A stretch of 64,000 nt of DNA from Buxus sempervirens (GCA_947561395.2 OX387182.1:54645283-54709282); one strand, 5' to 3'; shown: positions 23,349-36,596, numbered from the stretch's first letter. Notes: generated from the letters alone by a model not told the origin. A program made the numbers and translations.

Positions 23349-24031
23349 AGGGTTGTCTAGTTGGTAAGGGGAGAACCATGGGATCAACTATAAACCCAGA
23401 CTTCTTGGGTTCAAAACCTCATTATGATGCCATGTAACTTAAAATAATACATGCGCCTTGCAAGTGGATTCATGTAGGGCTGGCAATGGGTTGGATATAT
23501 ATCCGAATCCGACCCGAATTCGATCAGAAATTACCGAATTCGGATATAGGATTTAGATCCTTGGTTCGGATACAGATTTAGAATTTCGGATCCGAAAAAA
23601 TTTGGATCTGAATTCGGATATACATGTATCCGATCCGAAAAAGATCCGAACCGAAAATATACTTATAGTATATATAAACTTAGCCCAGATCATGGTTCAA
23701 TCATAAGTTAAATAGGTTAAACCATGGTTCGAACATGCTCGAATTCGGATTTTTACAGGATCAAATTCGGATTTTTGATCGAATTCGGATTTCGAATATC
23801 CATTGAATTTCGAATTCGGATTTAGGTATAAAAGATCCGTCGGATTTCGAATCGAATTCGGATATTGGATTTTTATTTTTGGTTCGGATTCAGATCATGG
23901 CAGATCCATACCGTATTCGACCCGTTGCCACCCTTAGATTCATGTATTCAAGGGTTTACTCCTCTAAGGTGGGTCCAATTGAGGCCTTGCGTAAAGTAGG
24001 TTCCCACGTTACCAAAAAAGAAAAAAAAAAG
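23349..24031 (+). mobile_element. tRNA-derived SINE, interrupted by a hAT element
   Basis: The 5' part has an A-box-like TCTAGTTGGTAAGG (23355) and a B-box-like GGGTTCAAAACC (23408), spaced as in a tRNA-derived pol III promoter. The body continues with GGGTTTACTCCTCTAAGG and GGTTCCCACGTTACC and ends in an A-rich tail at about 24014-24031, resembling the Au family of plant SINEs. Excluding the hAT insertion the body is roughly 215 bp. Confidence 0.65.
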
Positions 24032-24517
24032 ATCTTACAAAACTCATCACTATTTTATCTTGACAAGGTTTAGTAAAAATAGTTGGACAATAACTGGAAT
24101 GAATCAGTAGACATGTGGGCCGGGGCTTGTTTTATTGTCACCTAATTAGGAAAATATTCACTTATAAAGAATACATTTTGGAGTTCTCCTACAATTGTTC
24201 AAAACCTCATTATGATGCTATGTAACTTAAAACAATACATGCGCCTTGCAAGTGGATTCATGTATTCAAGGGTTTACTCCTCTAAGGTGAGTCCAATTGA
24301 GGCCCTGCCTAAGGTAGGTTCCCACATTACCAAACAAGAAAAAAAAAAGATCTTACAAAACTCATCACTATTTTATCCTGACAAGGTTTAATAAAAATGG
24401 TTGGACAATAACTGGAATGAATCAGTAGACATGTGGGCCAGGGCTCGTTTTATTGTCACCTAATTAGGAAAATATTCACTTATAAAGAATACATTTTGGA
24501 GTTCTCCTACAATTGTT
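23409..24517 (+). repeat. Tandem duplication of a 320-bp segment
   Basis: Unit 1 is 23409-24196 (about 320 bp plus the 462-bp hAT element and its 8-bp duplication). Unit 2 is 24197-24517. The units begin inside the SINE at GTTCAAAACCTC and run past its tail to CTCCTACAATT; the break shares a GTT at both ends, suggesting microhomology. Roughly a dozen substitutions separate the copies. Confidence 0.92.
23475..23936. mobile_element. Non-autonomous hAT element, 462 bp, 8-bp target duplication
   Basis: Ends TAGGGCTGGCAATGGG and (inward from right) TAAGGGTGGCAACGGG; perfect 8-bp repeats GATTCATG at 23467-23474 and 23937-23944. The inside is made of repeated GGATTTCGAATTCGG-like text. No transposase. 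The second duplication unit keeps the empty target site (GTGGATTCATGTATTC). Confidence 0.93.
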
Positions 24518-25099
24518 AAGATTATATTCTCTTTCATTGGGATAGTTAAATATCTAAATAAATTATGAAGAATTATTCTTACGCTATTCCACAACTTAGA
24601 ACACATGACAATTTTGTGTGATTTTTTGGTTTTTTCCTTGTAAAATCCATCCACAGCATCCTTATGACATACGCGCACATAGAACTTGCCCCCTCCCGTG
24701 ACATTAATCACACTTCTCTAACCATCATGCTTTTAACAATCACATCATTACTCTCCATGACCAAACTGACCTTCAACCTCGTTCACCTCCGTTCACAGAA
24801 GGGTACTTTGGTCATTAACCCGAGTGAATTGCGAGTCACGTCAACTGATTAAATGCTATTAGATCTCGAATTGGACGGCCAGGATCAATCAATCATGTCC
24901 ATCTTCAACACAATTAATTTGCCCGACGAAAGAGCCGGGTTCGAGTCCTGCGAGGATACGACGCTGTCAAGAAGAAACATATCAAACATCGAAGTCCGGG
25001 ACCGACTCAAGTACTAAAAATAATTTAAACGAAGAAAGGGAGAGTTAAATATAGATAAGTCTCGGTCCTCGCCGTCTCGACCTGACCCTGAAAACCACG
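24518..25099 (+). promoter_or_regulatory. Upstream region of SMG7
   Basis: No TATA box stands out, common for housekeeping plant genes. GGGTTCGAGTCCTGCG near 24938 looks like a pol III B-box, but no tRNA fold surrounds it. Confidence 0.4.
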
Positions 25100-28082
25100 A
25101 AACACGTTTTGAGTTTTTCGCACATTGGACGGGGTAGAAGACCGGAGAAACCCTAGATTTCTCCCCCAAAATTTCGATCCTCTCTCGGATTTCAGTCGCT
25201 GAGAATCGAAAGGGAGGAATTGATCGGACATCGCGAGGGAGGATCTCCTTACATCTGATTCGGAAAGTGAGTTCCTCTTTTGTTTTTTTTTGCTTTGGTT
25301 CTTTTTGGTTTTCTTCTCGTTTGGAGTTGGAACATGTATACGATGTGTGGTTAAAGCTTTGACTTGTCCGATCGGGACTCATCGGGTTTGATCTCGTCGT
25401 TGTTTTTTTTTCGTGCGGCAAATTAGATTTTGTGGATTTTTTTGGGGAATGTTTCCTATTTTGGGAAGGATCGGCGGTGAGAATCTTGAGTTATTGCTAA
25501 TTTTTTGGCAAATACATGCAAAGTTACAATTGATGCTTAGAATCGTGGAGATTGATCGCATAGAAAAAGATAACAAATACAAGTTGCAGAAGGATATGTT
25601 TTTGGTTTCGTAATGGTGTGTGCTGGTTTGCGTAATTCTATGACTTGTTAGGATTTAAAATCCTATTGAAATTAGTTAAGAGTTTTGATGTTTGTATTTT
25701 GGGTGCTGTCATGTGTTTACGGGTGTTCATCCAAATATGAGTTTATTGATTTGATCTCCTTTTCTCTGTCTGATAAAAGGCTTAGCGTTTCATTTTGGTC
25801 AATTCGAGTTGATGACTGTATTATTGGTTAGATCCAATGGTAATCATGGTTTCCACTGGATTCCAGAATTTCACTGTCGACCTTTTTTGTTTTGTTAAAG
25901 TCATGCTTTGGGATTGTGCAAATACTTGGATTATATCATACGGTGTCTATATGTCTGTTGATAGAAGCTAGTTATTTGCGTATCCAAGTTCATCTTAGCA
26001 AATATATCAATTTTTTCGTTCATATTTAATTAACGTGCTAGCTGGTGTTGATTATTTATTAATATATCCGGACAGAAAAAAATAAGGTTTTGTAGAAAGT
26101 CCTTTAATGAACAGATGACTTTTTGGAAGATGATTTACTAAGGCAAAAGATAAAACTTACTGCACTTACTTCTGTTGATAGAGGTTAAACTGCTTGGAGT
26201 ACTTATTTTAATAAGCTATAAGTTTTACAGCAATGAATATGGATAAATTGATTTTGAGTGCCGATCATGTAAAAAATAGCAATTGCTCAGTCATGTGACA
26301 TTATTGAAACCTGCTTTAGTGGTACTGAATGCTGAAAAGATATGAAGAAAATTAAATCTGGACTGAAGTAAAACCTGATTTTTGAGAAATAAAAAATGTG
26401 AAAGGATGTATCAGATTCTCGAATCAAATTTTGTTGTTGAGAATAATTTTTACATTAGGTTTAATGCAACCTCCTCAAATTTGAAAGTTACAACCTTTTA
26501 GGTTATAGTGCAGTTACAATTCATGGAGAAAGGACTGCTTTGGGTTTGAAAAAAATCTTTGAAATAATAAATGGGTTTTTAGAAAATGAATTCTGAACTT
26601 ACTGAATAGTTTTACTGTTGGAACGGTAAATATTTTCTTTTCAATTATCAGGTCAAATTTACCCCTTACCATTTTTTTTTATAATTGTTGAACACCCCAT
26701 TTTCTTGATTATTAAGAAATCACCTTTCCATATATATATTGAAGCTACCTAATTTTGGAAGAGTTTAGGATTAACAAATTTGCCTGTATTTGTTGGGTCA
26801 TCAAGACAATTTGTGGGAATGTAGATTACTTTGGAATTTGTAAGTTGGTTGTAGAACTGTAGTATACCTTCTTGAGCATCTAATCAATCAATGTATGATT
26901 GACCTTGTGGTCTTTTCTGCAATTATCTGTCACTTATAAGAGGTTCCTTCATAAAGAGTTTGATTACCCATGTTACAGAAGTTGAGAGTAATCAGATAAA
27001 TTCATTATGGTAAGGAAATATCCATTTGTCATTCTTTGGTGTGTTTTCTGAGAGGTTACAGAATTTGAAGTTTGGAAAGAGAAATTGACAGGATTTCTGG
27101 AGGTTGGTGATCATTTTGATGTTCCATGGAATCCATATCTGAAAATTTAATAAGGATGTCTTTTAAGATGTGTTTTGTTAGTCAGACTTTGAGGAAAATT
27201 ATACTTCAGTTTGATTTGTCTTCCTGTGCTTTTGAAAAGTTTTTTGGGTTTCTGAAAGAAAAGTCTTTGTGTTTTGGAATTATGATTTTGGCACCTTCCT
27301 TCTATCCAAACGCCTGAATTGACATGAAAGTTGCATTTTACTGTCATATTTTTCAAATTCTGTCTAAGTAAACATGGCCTGACACATCTTTGTGTGTGAT
27401 ATATGGAGATGCATGGCACTTGCTTCGAGGGATTAGAAATTTTTTGATGAAGGACTTATCCTAACTGAAGAAATGGGCTTCGAATATTAGGATGGGGAAC
27501 TGCATGCTTATTTTTGGCCACATTAAGTTGTGATGAGGCATTTTTTTTATTGATCTATTGATTTAGATATTTCTGGGTCATTGGAAAAGTTTGTTTGTTG
27601 GGATAACCCAGATGGTATAGCAGTGAACTGAAAAGCTTTGTGTCATCAATTGAAATTTTTTTATTGATACTTTGTATTTTATAGTTTTTGCTAGTATTTT
27701 TGTGAGCGAGTTTTATGTTCCACTTTTGCACTTGGGTCTTCTGCTCTCTCCTTTTCCCATCCGTGGTGAATCTTTAACTTTTTGAATTATATCCAAGTAG
27801 GTAAAGCAAATTACATGTTCTGTGGTGTTCTTTAGGATATTAACCCATTCTGAGTGACCGTGTGAAAAAACTGTTGAATCATAGAAAAATGCACATTGAA
27901 CTGATCATGTATTCACTGTCTGGTGTCTGTTTCTTTTTAGTTTTCTTCTTTTTGCTTCTCTCCATCAGAAAATTTTTATTTTGTCCCTGTTTGAGCTTTT
28001 GATGATGCCTACTATTTTTCTACAGCTTGGATCCTGGACTGCTCTTCAAAGTGAATTATTTGTTGTACATGTTTGATGGATA
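25100..28082 (+). other. SMG7 5'UTR with a 2.76-kb intron
   Basis: A non-coding first exon (start about 25100, not fixed) ends at 25266 before GTGAGTTCC. The intron runs to TTTCTACAG at 28025, and exon 2 begins at 28026, 57 nt before the start codon. The intron (25267-28025) has no repeat or coding signal that I could recognise. First-exon position is inferred from the donor and the more GC-rich composition. Confidence 0.6.
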
Positions 28083-28083
28083 A
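28069..28083 (+). CDS. Mini-uORF overlapping the SMG7 start codon
   Basis: ATG TTT GAT GGA TAA: four codons ending in a TAA whose last A is the first base of the SMG7 ATG (TAATG). It is on the same spliced exon as the main start. Such an overlap could allow reinitiation or reduce main-frame translation. There is no way to tell from sequence whether it is translated. Confidence 0.45.
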   Translation: MFDG

Positions 28084-31000
28084 TGATTGTTCCAATGGAT
28101 AACCCGGCTGCTCCTACATCACGGGAGCGTGTTCAACGCCTGTACAACAAGGTATGTTATGAGTTTAATGTAAAGGTGGGCCTTTTTTATAGTTTGGAGT
28201 CTTCCGTAGATTAAATGGTATTACGTACATATAATTGAGATATCCTACAGCTGGTAAAGTGTTCTTTAGTTTCATAAATTCAAAAGAATTTTTTGAAAAT
28301 AACAATAAGAATAACTATAATTAATTAATCTGAATGATCTTTCAGTATATTCTCTCTCTCTTTATTATTCACAAATAAGCAAAAGTTTTCCATGGAATCC
28401 CAAACTCAAACACACCTAATACTTGCATTCATCTCCCTCTATTATAATTTTGGAAAATGATATCCATATTTTGATGGTGATACTTCTGTTGGTTCTTGGT
28501 ATAGTATTAGGCGCTTGCTTAATGAAATCTTGAACTTTTTCTTGCTGGATTTTTTCTGGTTTATTAAATTTAAATTTCTAAGCTTGTTTGTTTCACTTTT
28601 TGATGTTGGATTCATTTTCGTTGTCCCCCTTTTATTCTCTTAGAATGTCGAGTTGGAAAATAGGCGTCGGAAGTCGGCACAGGCAAGAGTCCCCTCAGAT
28701 CCGAATGCATGGCAACAGATGCGTGAGAATTATGAAGCAATTATCCTAGAAGATGATGCCTTTTCTGAACAGCATGAAATAGAGTTCGCTTTATGGCAAC
28801 TGCATTACAAGCGAATCGAGGAGCTGAGAGCGCATTTCAGTGCTGCTTTAGCTTCAGGCTCAACAGCATTGCAGGGTGGGAAAGTTCCTCCACGGCCTGA
28901 CCGAATTACAAAAATTCGTTCTCAGTTTAAGACATTTCTTTCAGAAGCAACTGGATTTTATCATGATCTGATTTTGAAAATCAGAGCCAAGTATGGTTTG
29001 CCACTGGGTTATTCTGCTGATGATCCAGACAATCAAATTGTTCTGGCAAAAGACAGCAAGAAATCTGCTGAAATGAAAAAAGGCTTGATGTCCTGTCACC
29101 GTTGTCTGATATACTTAGGGGACCTTGCACGTTACAAAGGACTTTATGGTGAGGGAGACTCCAAAAACCGTGATTATGCAGCAGCTTCGAGTTACTACAT
29201 GCAAGCTGCTTCACTTTGGCCATCAAGTGGAAATCCTCATCATCAGGTTTTATTGGTTTTATCTTGCATTATCTACTTTGTTGTTTACATCATCATTGGC
29301 TCAAACATTCAGATCGTGATTTCTCGTATATCTTTTACAGCTTGCAATATTGGCTACGTATTCAGGGGATGAATTGTTAGCAGTTTATCGGTACTTCCGG
29401 AGTCTTGCAGTGGATTTACCTTTTTCAACTGCAAGAGATAACTTGATTATTGCATTTGAGAAGGTAAGATTTGTGCATTGAATATTTATATATAGCGAGA
29501 TTGATGTTATTAAAACTGCTTGTGTGTACAAGGGTTTCTTTATCCTTATTTTTTTTTAAAATTCTGAGCATGGAAAAAGTGTAATTGGTGATAGTCTTTA
29601 GAAGCAATAGATAAAAAGTATTTGGAATATATGAATGTAAATTGGCACTAATTCTGTTTATCTGTTTTTTTTGGTTGTTGTTGAGGATATTGAATGTTCT
29701 AGAAGTACATGAAACTCATTGGGATTTTATCCTTCCATAGGTAAGATGCTAGGCTGCTAAAGAAATTTATTCTGTTCTTTTTCATACTTTTAGTCTATCT
29801 GTTCAACCTCATAAAAACCTATTTCTTCAATCTCTCTACAAATTTTCACCCGATTTATGTAAGTTGCTAATTTATGCTATTTGTGTATACATATAAATGT
29901 ACATAATGCATAAATGCACATATATTTTATGCATACACATGTGTTTCGATATGTATGTATGCGCATATGTGCATATATATGCCTATAAAGATAATGGGCT
30001 GTTGCATTTTACTTCGAGTTTTATCATTAGGAGTAGTGCCTGTATCACTATTTTATCATCATAAAGTTGTAGTGAAAATTTGTGGCTAATGGCAAATGGC
30101 AAATGGAATATATTGAATCATGGGCACTAACCAATGATCTAGAGCTTTTGAAGTTTGAAGTCTTCTGTGGTTGACTAAATATGAACCGATGAAGTTGTAC
30201 ATGTCTTAAGGCCCCCTTTAGTTGCTTATCAACTTGCTAATGTTTTGACAAATACTTTTAGAGTTGATTGGAAAGCTTACTTCTGTTGTATGTAATGATC
30301 CATTTGTTGATATGTCCACAAAACAGTTCTCATATGTTATAGGATGGAGATTATTACATGTATGTGGAAAGTTTAGAGACTTTCCATTGCATGTGACTGT
30401 ATGCCTGCTTGCAAGATATCTGGCACGGGGTAATACTAGTTAACGTCAGGATAGGCTCCTGACTAAATGGCATTGAAACCTGCATGGCCAACCTTTTACG
30501 GGCCTAAGATTTCTAATATGAAAAATGGAAGAAGCATAGTTATAATTGGTAGTGTTTTTCTGCTTACTAATGATGGCCGGTTCTCTCATTGCTGCTGAAC
30601 TTTATTTAATTAAATTTGTATGTAAATGTTGTGTTTGATTGGTTGGAGCATCTTAAACATCCAATTAGTTGTCATATTTTAAGGTTGTTTGCTATGAAAT
30701 GAACTGAGTGTTAGATCATTTGACTCAGGTAATTTCTTATCTAAGAAACCTTTCAGATGAGGTCACCAATTCATTTTTCAATTTTCTGGATTGTGATGTC
30801 ACATATTTCTCTTTCTTATTTTGTTTGGTGATACTCTTGATTATCCTGTGCCATCTATAGCATTCTTCTGTTGCTTAAAGGGTTGAATTTTTGTGTGCAT
30901 GTGAATATGTTCAATGGATTTGTGTTTGTGGTTCTAGCCATCATTTAATATGTTATGTTTTAGTTTGGGGCTGATATAAGGATTATATCTTGGTATGTCA

Positions 31001-34000
31001 ATGCTTCATAAAGTTATTCTGTTTCTTTATGGTTTCAACTGTCCTGCTATATACTGGTTTTGGAATTATGTTTATATCATGGTTTGCAATGTCGACTACA
31101 TTTCGCGAAATGTTGCCATTTTCCAAGGTGGCAACATGAAAACACCTTAGAAAAGAGAATGTCAAGCATTCCCGTAAATCAGCCAGATTTCCAATTTCTG
31201 TCCCATATCTTTATTTTATTCCATCTAGATCCTTTCTGAACACTTTAAAAGAGTGATTGTTGAAGGTTAAGGTGATTCAATTTCATTAATTTTCTATTTT
31301 TATGTTTTTTTTATTGACTGGTGATATTTTGCCGAAATGTCGCTGGATGCAACTGGCCAAATGTAATTCGAAACGACATTGCAAACCTTGGTTTATATAT
31401 ATCAATCGAAGAATATACTCAAAATGTTGTTTTTGTTTTATAATTTATGTAGACATGATTATCTTATATAAAAAAGTACTATAAAAGGGAATGTCTAATT
31501 GGATTCTCTTGATAGGCTAGGTGGAGAACACTTTAATCCACATATTAATACATTTCTATCATCTTGTTGTATGACGGAAGCCATGAATGTTTCTATTCTC
31601 TTCTGAGTTCTCTACGAGGAGATTCTAGATTAGAAGATGCTTTTTCTGTCATTTGGTACTGTTAATGCGTTTGGGGCTGAAATAGAGTGAAGTATGTGGG
31701 CAAGTACAGTTTAAAAACTCACCTACCCTGTGTGGTGTTGAAAAAGCTGAGCTAGCTTGGCAGATGCTTGGGCTTGGCTAGCATGAGCCTACCCCGAGCA
31801 TAAAAACTAAGCTTATAAGGTCAGCCTGAGTTTAAAAAAGCTCATTTAGTAAAGGAGTTCGGCTTAGTTAAAGCTTGGCTTGATTAATTTATTGAATAAT
31901 ATGTTTATAATTTTATATTATCTATAAAAATAAATTTATAACTTCTATATATTTTGTAGATTTGTAACTAGCACACCTTATGTTCTTATGGTCCATGTAT
32001 AATTAAGAATTGAATTGAGCTTTAGTAAGTGGAGTTTGAGCTTGGGAAATGTTAGTGGAACCTGAGCTGAGCTTGAGCGCAAAAATTTTTTAACAAGTCT
32101 AAGCTGCATAAGCCTTCCTCGGGGCTTAGAAGTCTGAGCCAAGCTGGGAAAAGCCAGCTTGACGTGGCTTGGCTTGGTTCATTTTCAGCCCTAGCCATAT
32201 ATGGCCTCCTTGTCAAGTCAGCATCCCAACGTGTTTTCTAACATCTTTGTGCTTCAATTATCTAAATTTCTCAGTACTGGTTACATCAGAGTTCCAGCTC
32301 CGGTGTGTCTGAGCAGTCTACCCTACCTCCGTTAACTATATATGTATATTACTCATTATTGGTCCTTTTTGTTTAATCTGTTGTTGAAAAAGTCCAATTC
32401 GTGGAGTCAGACCCACATTTTTCTTTACCCCAATGACGTAGGCTATTATGTATTTTTATTATGTTTTGTTCTCATAGCAGTTAATGTGAAGCCAGTCAGA
32501 TTTTAGTGGCTATTTGGCTAACAATTTAGAGGGTGGTATTCAGCTCTCACAACAGTTGTTAGAAGTTGGCACTTTTTTAATTACATTTCAGTCAACCACT
32601 CAACTTAGACAATAGTAATATGCCGGCTGAAATGGTTGGTTCGTGTTGAGAAGAGGTGCTTTGTCTAAGGCAGTGAGATTCTATGTGGAAATTGAAGGTG
32701 TCGTTTTACATGACATGAAAGCTGCCTGAAACTTGTAATTGAGTTGGTTTATGGTAACTGAGCATTTTCACATGTTAATGTTATGTATAATTTTTTGGCA
32801 GAACCGTCAGAGTTATTCTCAGCTACTAGGGGAAGTCAAAGCTTCTGCAGTCAAGGCGGTTCCTGTTCGGACAACTGGGAAAGGAAGAGGGAAGGGAGAG
32901 GCAAGAATTCTATCCAAAGACTCAACAAAGGAAGCTTCTTTGGCAAAGGAAAAAGTACGCAACATCCCAGAGATTTATAAGGCGTTCTGCATTCGATTTG
33001 TCCGACTAAATGGAATTCTTTTCACACGCACAAGGTATTGTCATGAATGATTTTTTTTTTCAGTGTTATTACTTTGATGTTGCCTTTATTGTTGTAAGAG
33101 CATTTTAATATTACTGTCTTTGTCCAGCTTGGAGACATTTGCGGAAGTATTCTCTTTAGTTAGCAGTGATCTACATGAGCTTCTTTCTCCTGGACCAGAA
33201 GAAGAGCTGAACTTTGGCTCAGATGCTTCTGAGAATGGACTAGCCGTTGTTAGGCTCACATCCATTCTCATATTCACAGTTCATAATGTTAATAGGGAGA
33301 CAGAAAGCCAGTCATATGCTGAAATCTTGCAGCGTTCAGTTCTTCTTCAGAATGCATTCACTGCTGTTTTTGAGTTTATGGCGCATATTGTTGAGAGGTG
33401 TATACTGTTGCATGATCCACTATCGAGCTATCTTTTACCTGGAATTCTGGTATTTTTGGAGTGGTTAGCCTGTCATCCAGATGTTGCAATTGGCACTGAT
33501 TTGGAAGAGAAACAAGCAGCTGCAAGATCATTGTTTTGGAACCATTGTATATCCTTGCTGAACAAGTTCTTGTCAAGTGGGTTTGCTTCTATTGACGGTG
33601 ACGAAGATGAAACTTGCTTTTCCAATATGACTAGGTATGATGAAGGGGAGACTGAAAACCGGCTTGCATTGTGGGAGGACTTTGAGTTGAGGGGATTTTT
33701 TCCACTTCATCCTGCACAAATAATATTGGATTTTTCGAGGAAGCATTCCTTTGGAGATGGCGGTTTGAAGGAGAGAAAAGCCCGTGTACAGAGAATTCTA
33801 GCTGCAGGAAAGGCTCTTGCAAATATAGTCCGTGTTGATCAGCAGGGAATATATTTTGACCCAAGGGTGAAGAAATTTGCCATTGGTTTTGAGCCCCAAA
33901 TATCTGATGGTACTGTGACTAGTGGTTTGGACATGCCTAAATCTAATGGTATAATGCTAAAAAATTCTGTAGAGAGAACGATGAATGTTGGAGTTTTGCA

Positions 34001-35054
34001 GCCAAAGGTACAGTCATATTTGGAAGGAGAAGATGAGGATGAGGTAATTGTTTTCAAGCCTACATTGACGGAGAAGAATGCTGATGTTATTGCTCCAAAG
34101 TGGACCTCATATGAGGTCCCCAGGCATGGTGAGAATGCTTTTAAAGGAGATTCTGGAGGTCACGTTGCTTCTTTTTCAACCCCTATGAGTGATATTAGCT
34201 TGCATGCTGCCCTTGATGCCAGTCCAAGTCCAGCCACATCTTCTACTAAAATTGTTCCGCAGTCTGCGCAATCAGTGCAACCAATTGCTTCAAACTGGCT
34301 TGTGGAACAACAAGCTTCTTTGGCTGGTGGCTTGAACGGTTTGAGCCTTCTGGAGAATATGCCTGTTATGAATCATGGGTTGCAAGAAAATCTGAGTGTT
34401 TGGCAGCCTTCTGCACTCTCACTTCCTTTTCCACAATCTGTTGGTCTTGGTTCTGGTAATATGTTGTCTAGTCAGACAAATACTGGAGAAGCCATTATAC
34501 CATACAATTTTGATTCAATTATGTCTTCAGGATCCAATGCCAATAATTTAGCTGTAAAGCCATTATCAGCTCTGGCAGCAACAAATTTGAAAAAGAATCC
34601 GGTGAGCCGACCTGTTAGACACCTTGGCCCACCGCCAGGGTTTTGCCCTGTTCCCCCCAAACAGTTTGATGAGCCACTTTGTGGTTCAGATTTGAAGGAT
34701 GAAAACCATATTATGGATGATTATAGCTGGTTGGATGGGTATCAGTTGCCATCATCGAAAAAAGGCATGGCTGCTAACAATGCTGTGAATAGCACAACAA
34801 ATTCATATTCCCATCTTTTGAGTAACACCAATAGCTCAACTGGGATAATGAACTTTCCATTTCCAGGAAAACAAGTCCCACCTGTGCAGGTTGAAGCAGA
34901 AATCCAGAAAGGTTGGCAAGATTATCAGGTGCAAGAGCATCTTAAGCTGTACCAGGAGCAGCAGCAGCAACTACTGAATGGAAATCAGCAATCTATTCCA
35001 CTGCCAGAACAGTATCAAGGGCAGTCTCTCTGGGCAGGCCGCTTCTTTGTGTGA
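28083..35054 (+). CDS. SMG7: SMG7, nonsense-mediated mRNA decay factor (EST1/14-3-3-like)
   Basis: SMG7 binds phosphorylated UPF1 through a 14-3-3-like domain and sends premature-stop mRNAs to decay; in Arabidopsis it also acts in meiotic exit. Five coding exons: 28083-28151, 28644-29246, 29341-29463, 32802-33034, 33128-35054, all with GT/AG borders and consistent phase, giving 984 aa (Arabidopsis about 1,060). Conserved blocks are SRERVQRLYNK (13-23), ARVPSDPNAWQQMRENYEA (about 37-55), FALWQLHYKRIEELRAHF (70-88), CHRCLIYLGDLARYK (about 174-188, the TPR-like EST1 helices), and FCIRFVRLNGILFTRTSLET across exons 5/6. The long last exon gives a low-complexity C-terminus with PPPGF near residue 845, a Gln-rich stretch, and the end QSLWAGRFFV, close to the family end. 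A second in-frame Met follows four codons after the first. No disabling change seen. Confidence 0.95.
31079..31396. mobile_element. MITE in SMG7 intron, GGTTTGCAATGTCG ends
   Basis: Left TGGTTTGCAATGTCGACTAC; right inward AAGGTTTGCAATGTCGTTTC. Flanked on both sides by GTTTATAT (about 31070 and 31391), possibly a decayed 9-bp duplication as in Mutator-like elements. The TTTCGC/CGAAATG text inside recalls the element at 205-805. Confidence 0.7.
31672..32193. mobile_element. hAT-like element in SMG7 intron, 522 bp
   Basis: Left TGGGGCTGAAATAGAG; right inward TAGGGCTGAAAATGAACC. The body repeats GCTTGGCTTG-like words. The 8-bp target duplication is not preserved. It lies in the 3.3-kb intron between exons 3 and 4 of the coding region (29464-32801). 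Confidence 0.6.
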
Positions 35055-35966
35055 GGTTGTTAGAATGCTTAATGGTATTATGCTTCTTCCATCACTTTTG
35101 ATGTTATGTCGAGCAGTTTTATTTCCAAGTTTTTATCACGTAATACTTGTTCTTTCGTCACTTTCTGAGATTATGTCCAATATATTTGTCACACTTGTCA
35201 AGTCATTGTTGAGTAATTTTTTCCAATTTTGTTTTAAATTTGTTAAGATGTGCATTTCATGATCTTTTATATTTGTAAGTTTTGCTGATCGAATTTTGCT
35301 CTGTTGTTAAGGTTGTCAAGAATCTACCATGATGAATGTAGTGCGGCTTGATGCTTCAGAGTTCAGCCTCCACCTTTGAAGCCCTGTCAATGTTATTAAG
35401 TTTCTGTTGGAGCATGGACGGTCTTGAAGTGTTGCAGGGACCAGCTTCTGAAACAGGTTAGTTATTTTTAATGTGTATGACTTCATGTATATATGTAGCC
35501 AGGAAAGTATAACATGGGGAGTTTTGATCCAGGATAGGAACTATCTCCCACATTATCATATTGATCCTGAGGTGGATCTGAATTAATATTGATTGGATAT
35601 GTGAATATGGTTTTGTCTGGACCCCTGAATTTTTAATTAGTATATTTAGTTACTAACATATTTATAAAAAAAAAATTCAAATCTAATAACTATTTACTTT
35701 GACATTTAATATATGGGAGGTGTTGACTGTTCTAGCAGGGTGAAGTCTTACAATATTGCTCTTGTGATCTGGTATTATTTCTTGATCCCAACTTGACCAT
35801 CAAATTCCTCCTATAACCTATAGAGGGGTGGTCTAAATACCTATAATACCAAAGAAAGGTTAGATTAAAAAAGGGGAAGATTGGATCAATCAGGAGACAA
35901 TAGATAGGTGGTTTAAGTAGTTAAGTGTTTTCCTGGTTAGAAAGAACTGAAAGGAAAGGAAACGGT

Positions 35967-36172
35967 GGCAACATCCTCTACACTTTGCCCTGCACTCACC
36001 CGAGCACTTTGATTGAGGTGCTGTCATTTGGAGCATCTTATGTTTTGAGTTTCTTCAACAAAACCTCCTTACATTTACAAAAAGAAAAAAACTTTTAACC
36101 ATAGGATGCTCTATGTGGCAGAATGTCGCTCAAAGTGCATAAATGAGTGCAGGGGAAAAGTGCAGAGGATGT
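35967..36172. mobile_element. MITE in SMG7 3'UTR intron
   Basis: About 206 bp with long inverted repeats: ACATCCTCTACACTTTGCCC (35967) mirrored by GACATCCTCTGCACTTTTCC read inward from the right. GCACTC and GCATC(T/C)TATG match further in. A related fragment, TAGGATGCTCTATGTGG, recurs at 43286. Confidence 0.65.
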
Positions 36173-36596
36173 CAACCTAGGAAAATAAACTTTCCTTTGA
36201 AATTTGCGGATTTGGCTCATTGGAAAATGTAGGTTCATTGGAAAGTACTTTCGAAAGGAGCCCATTCTTCCTCTAAAAGGACCTCTCAGTTATCCAAATT
36301 TACTCTTAGGACCTTGGGGGGAGGAAAAAACTAAAAAGCTTACTATCCTTGGAAACCTGTTTTAACAATAGTGACCATAGGATGGATCTGGACCGTGTAG
36401 TATGATTCTGAGTTTGATGAAGAATCTGACTCATATTGACATTTTAAAAAGATCCAATCTATATAACAATATGTTTAGTGTGCTATTTGTTGGGTTTTTC
36501 TTTTTTTCTAATTTTCTTCTGGGGCGGTTTTTGCGTTTTGGTGGTGTTGTGTGGGTATTGTTGTTTTGGCGTCTGCCACATAAATCTGTTGGTCTA

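Noticed and set aside
24930-24960. B-box-like GGGTTCGAGTCC suggesting a tRNA gene
   Set aside because: No acceptor stem, D-arm or anticodon arm can be folded around it; the upstream 60 bases lack an A-box.
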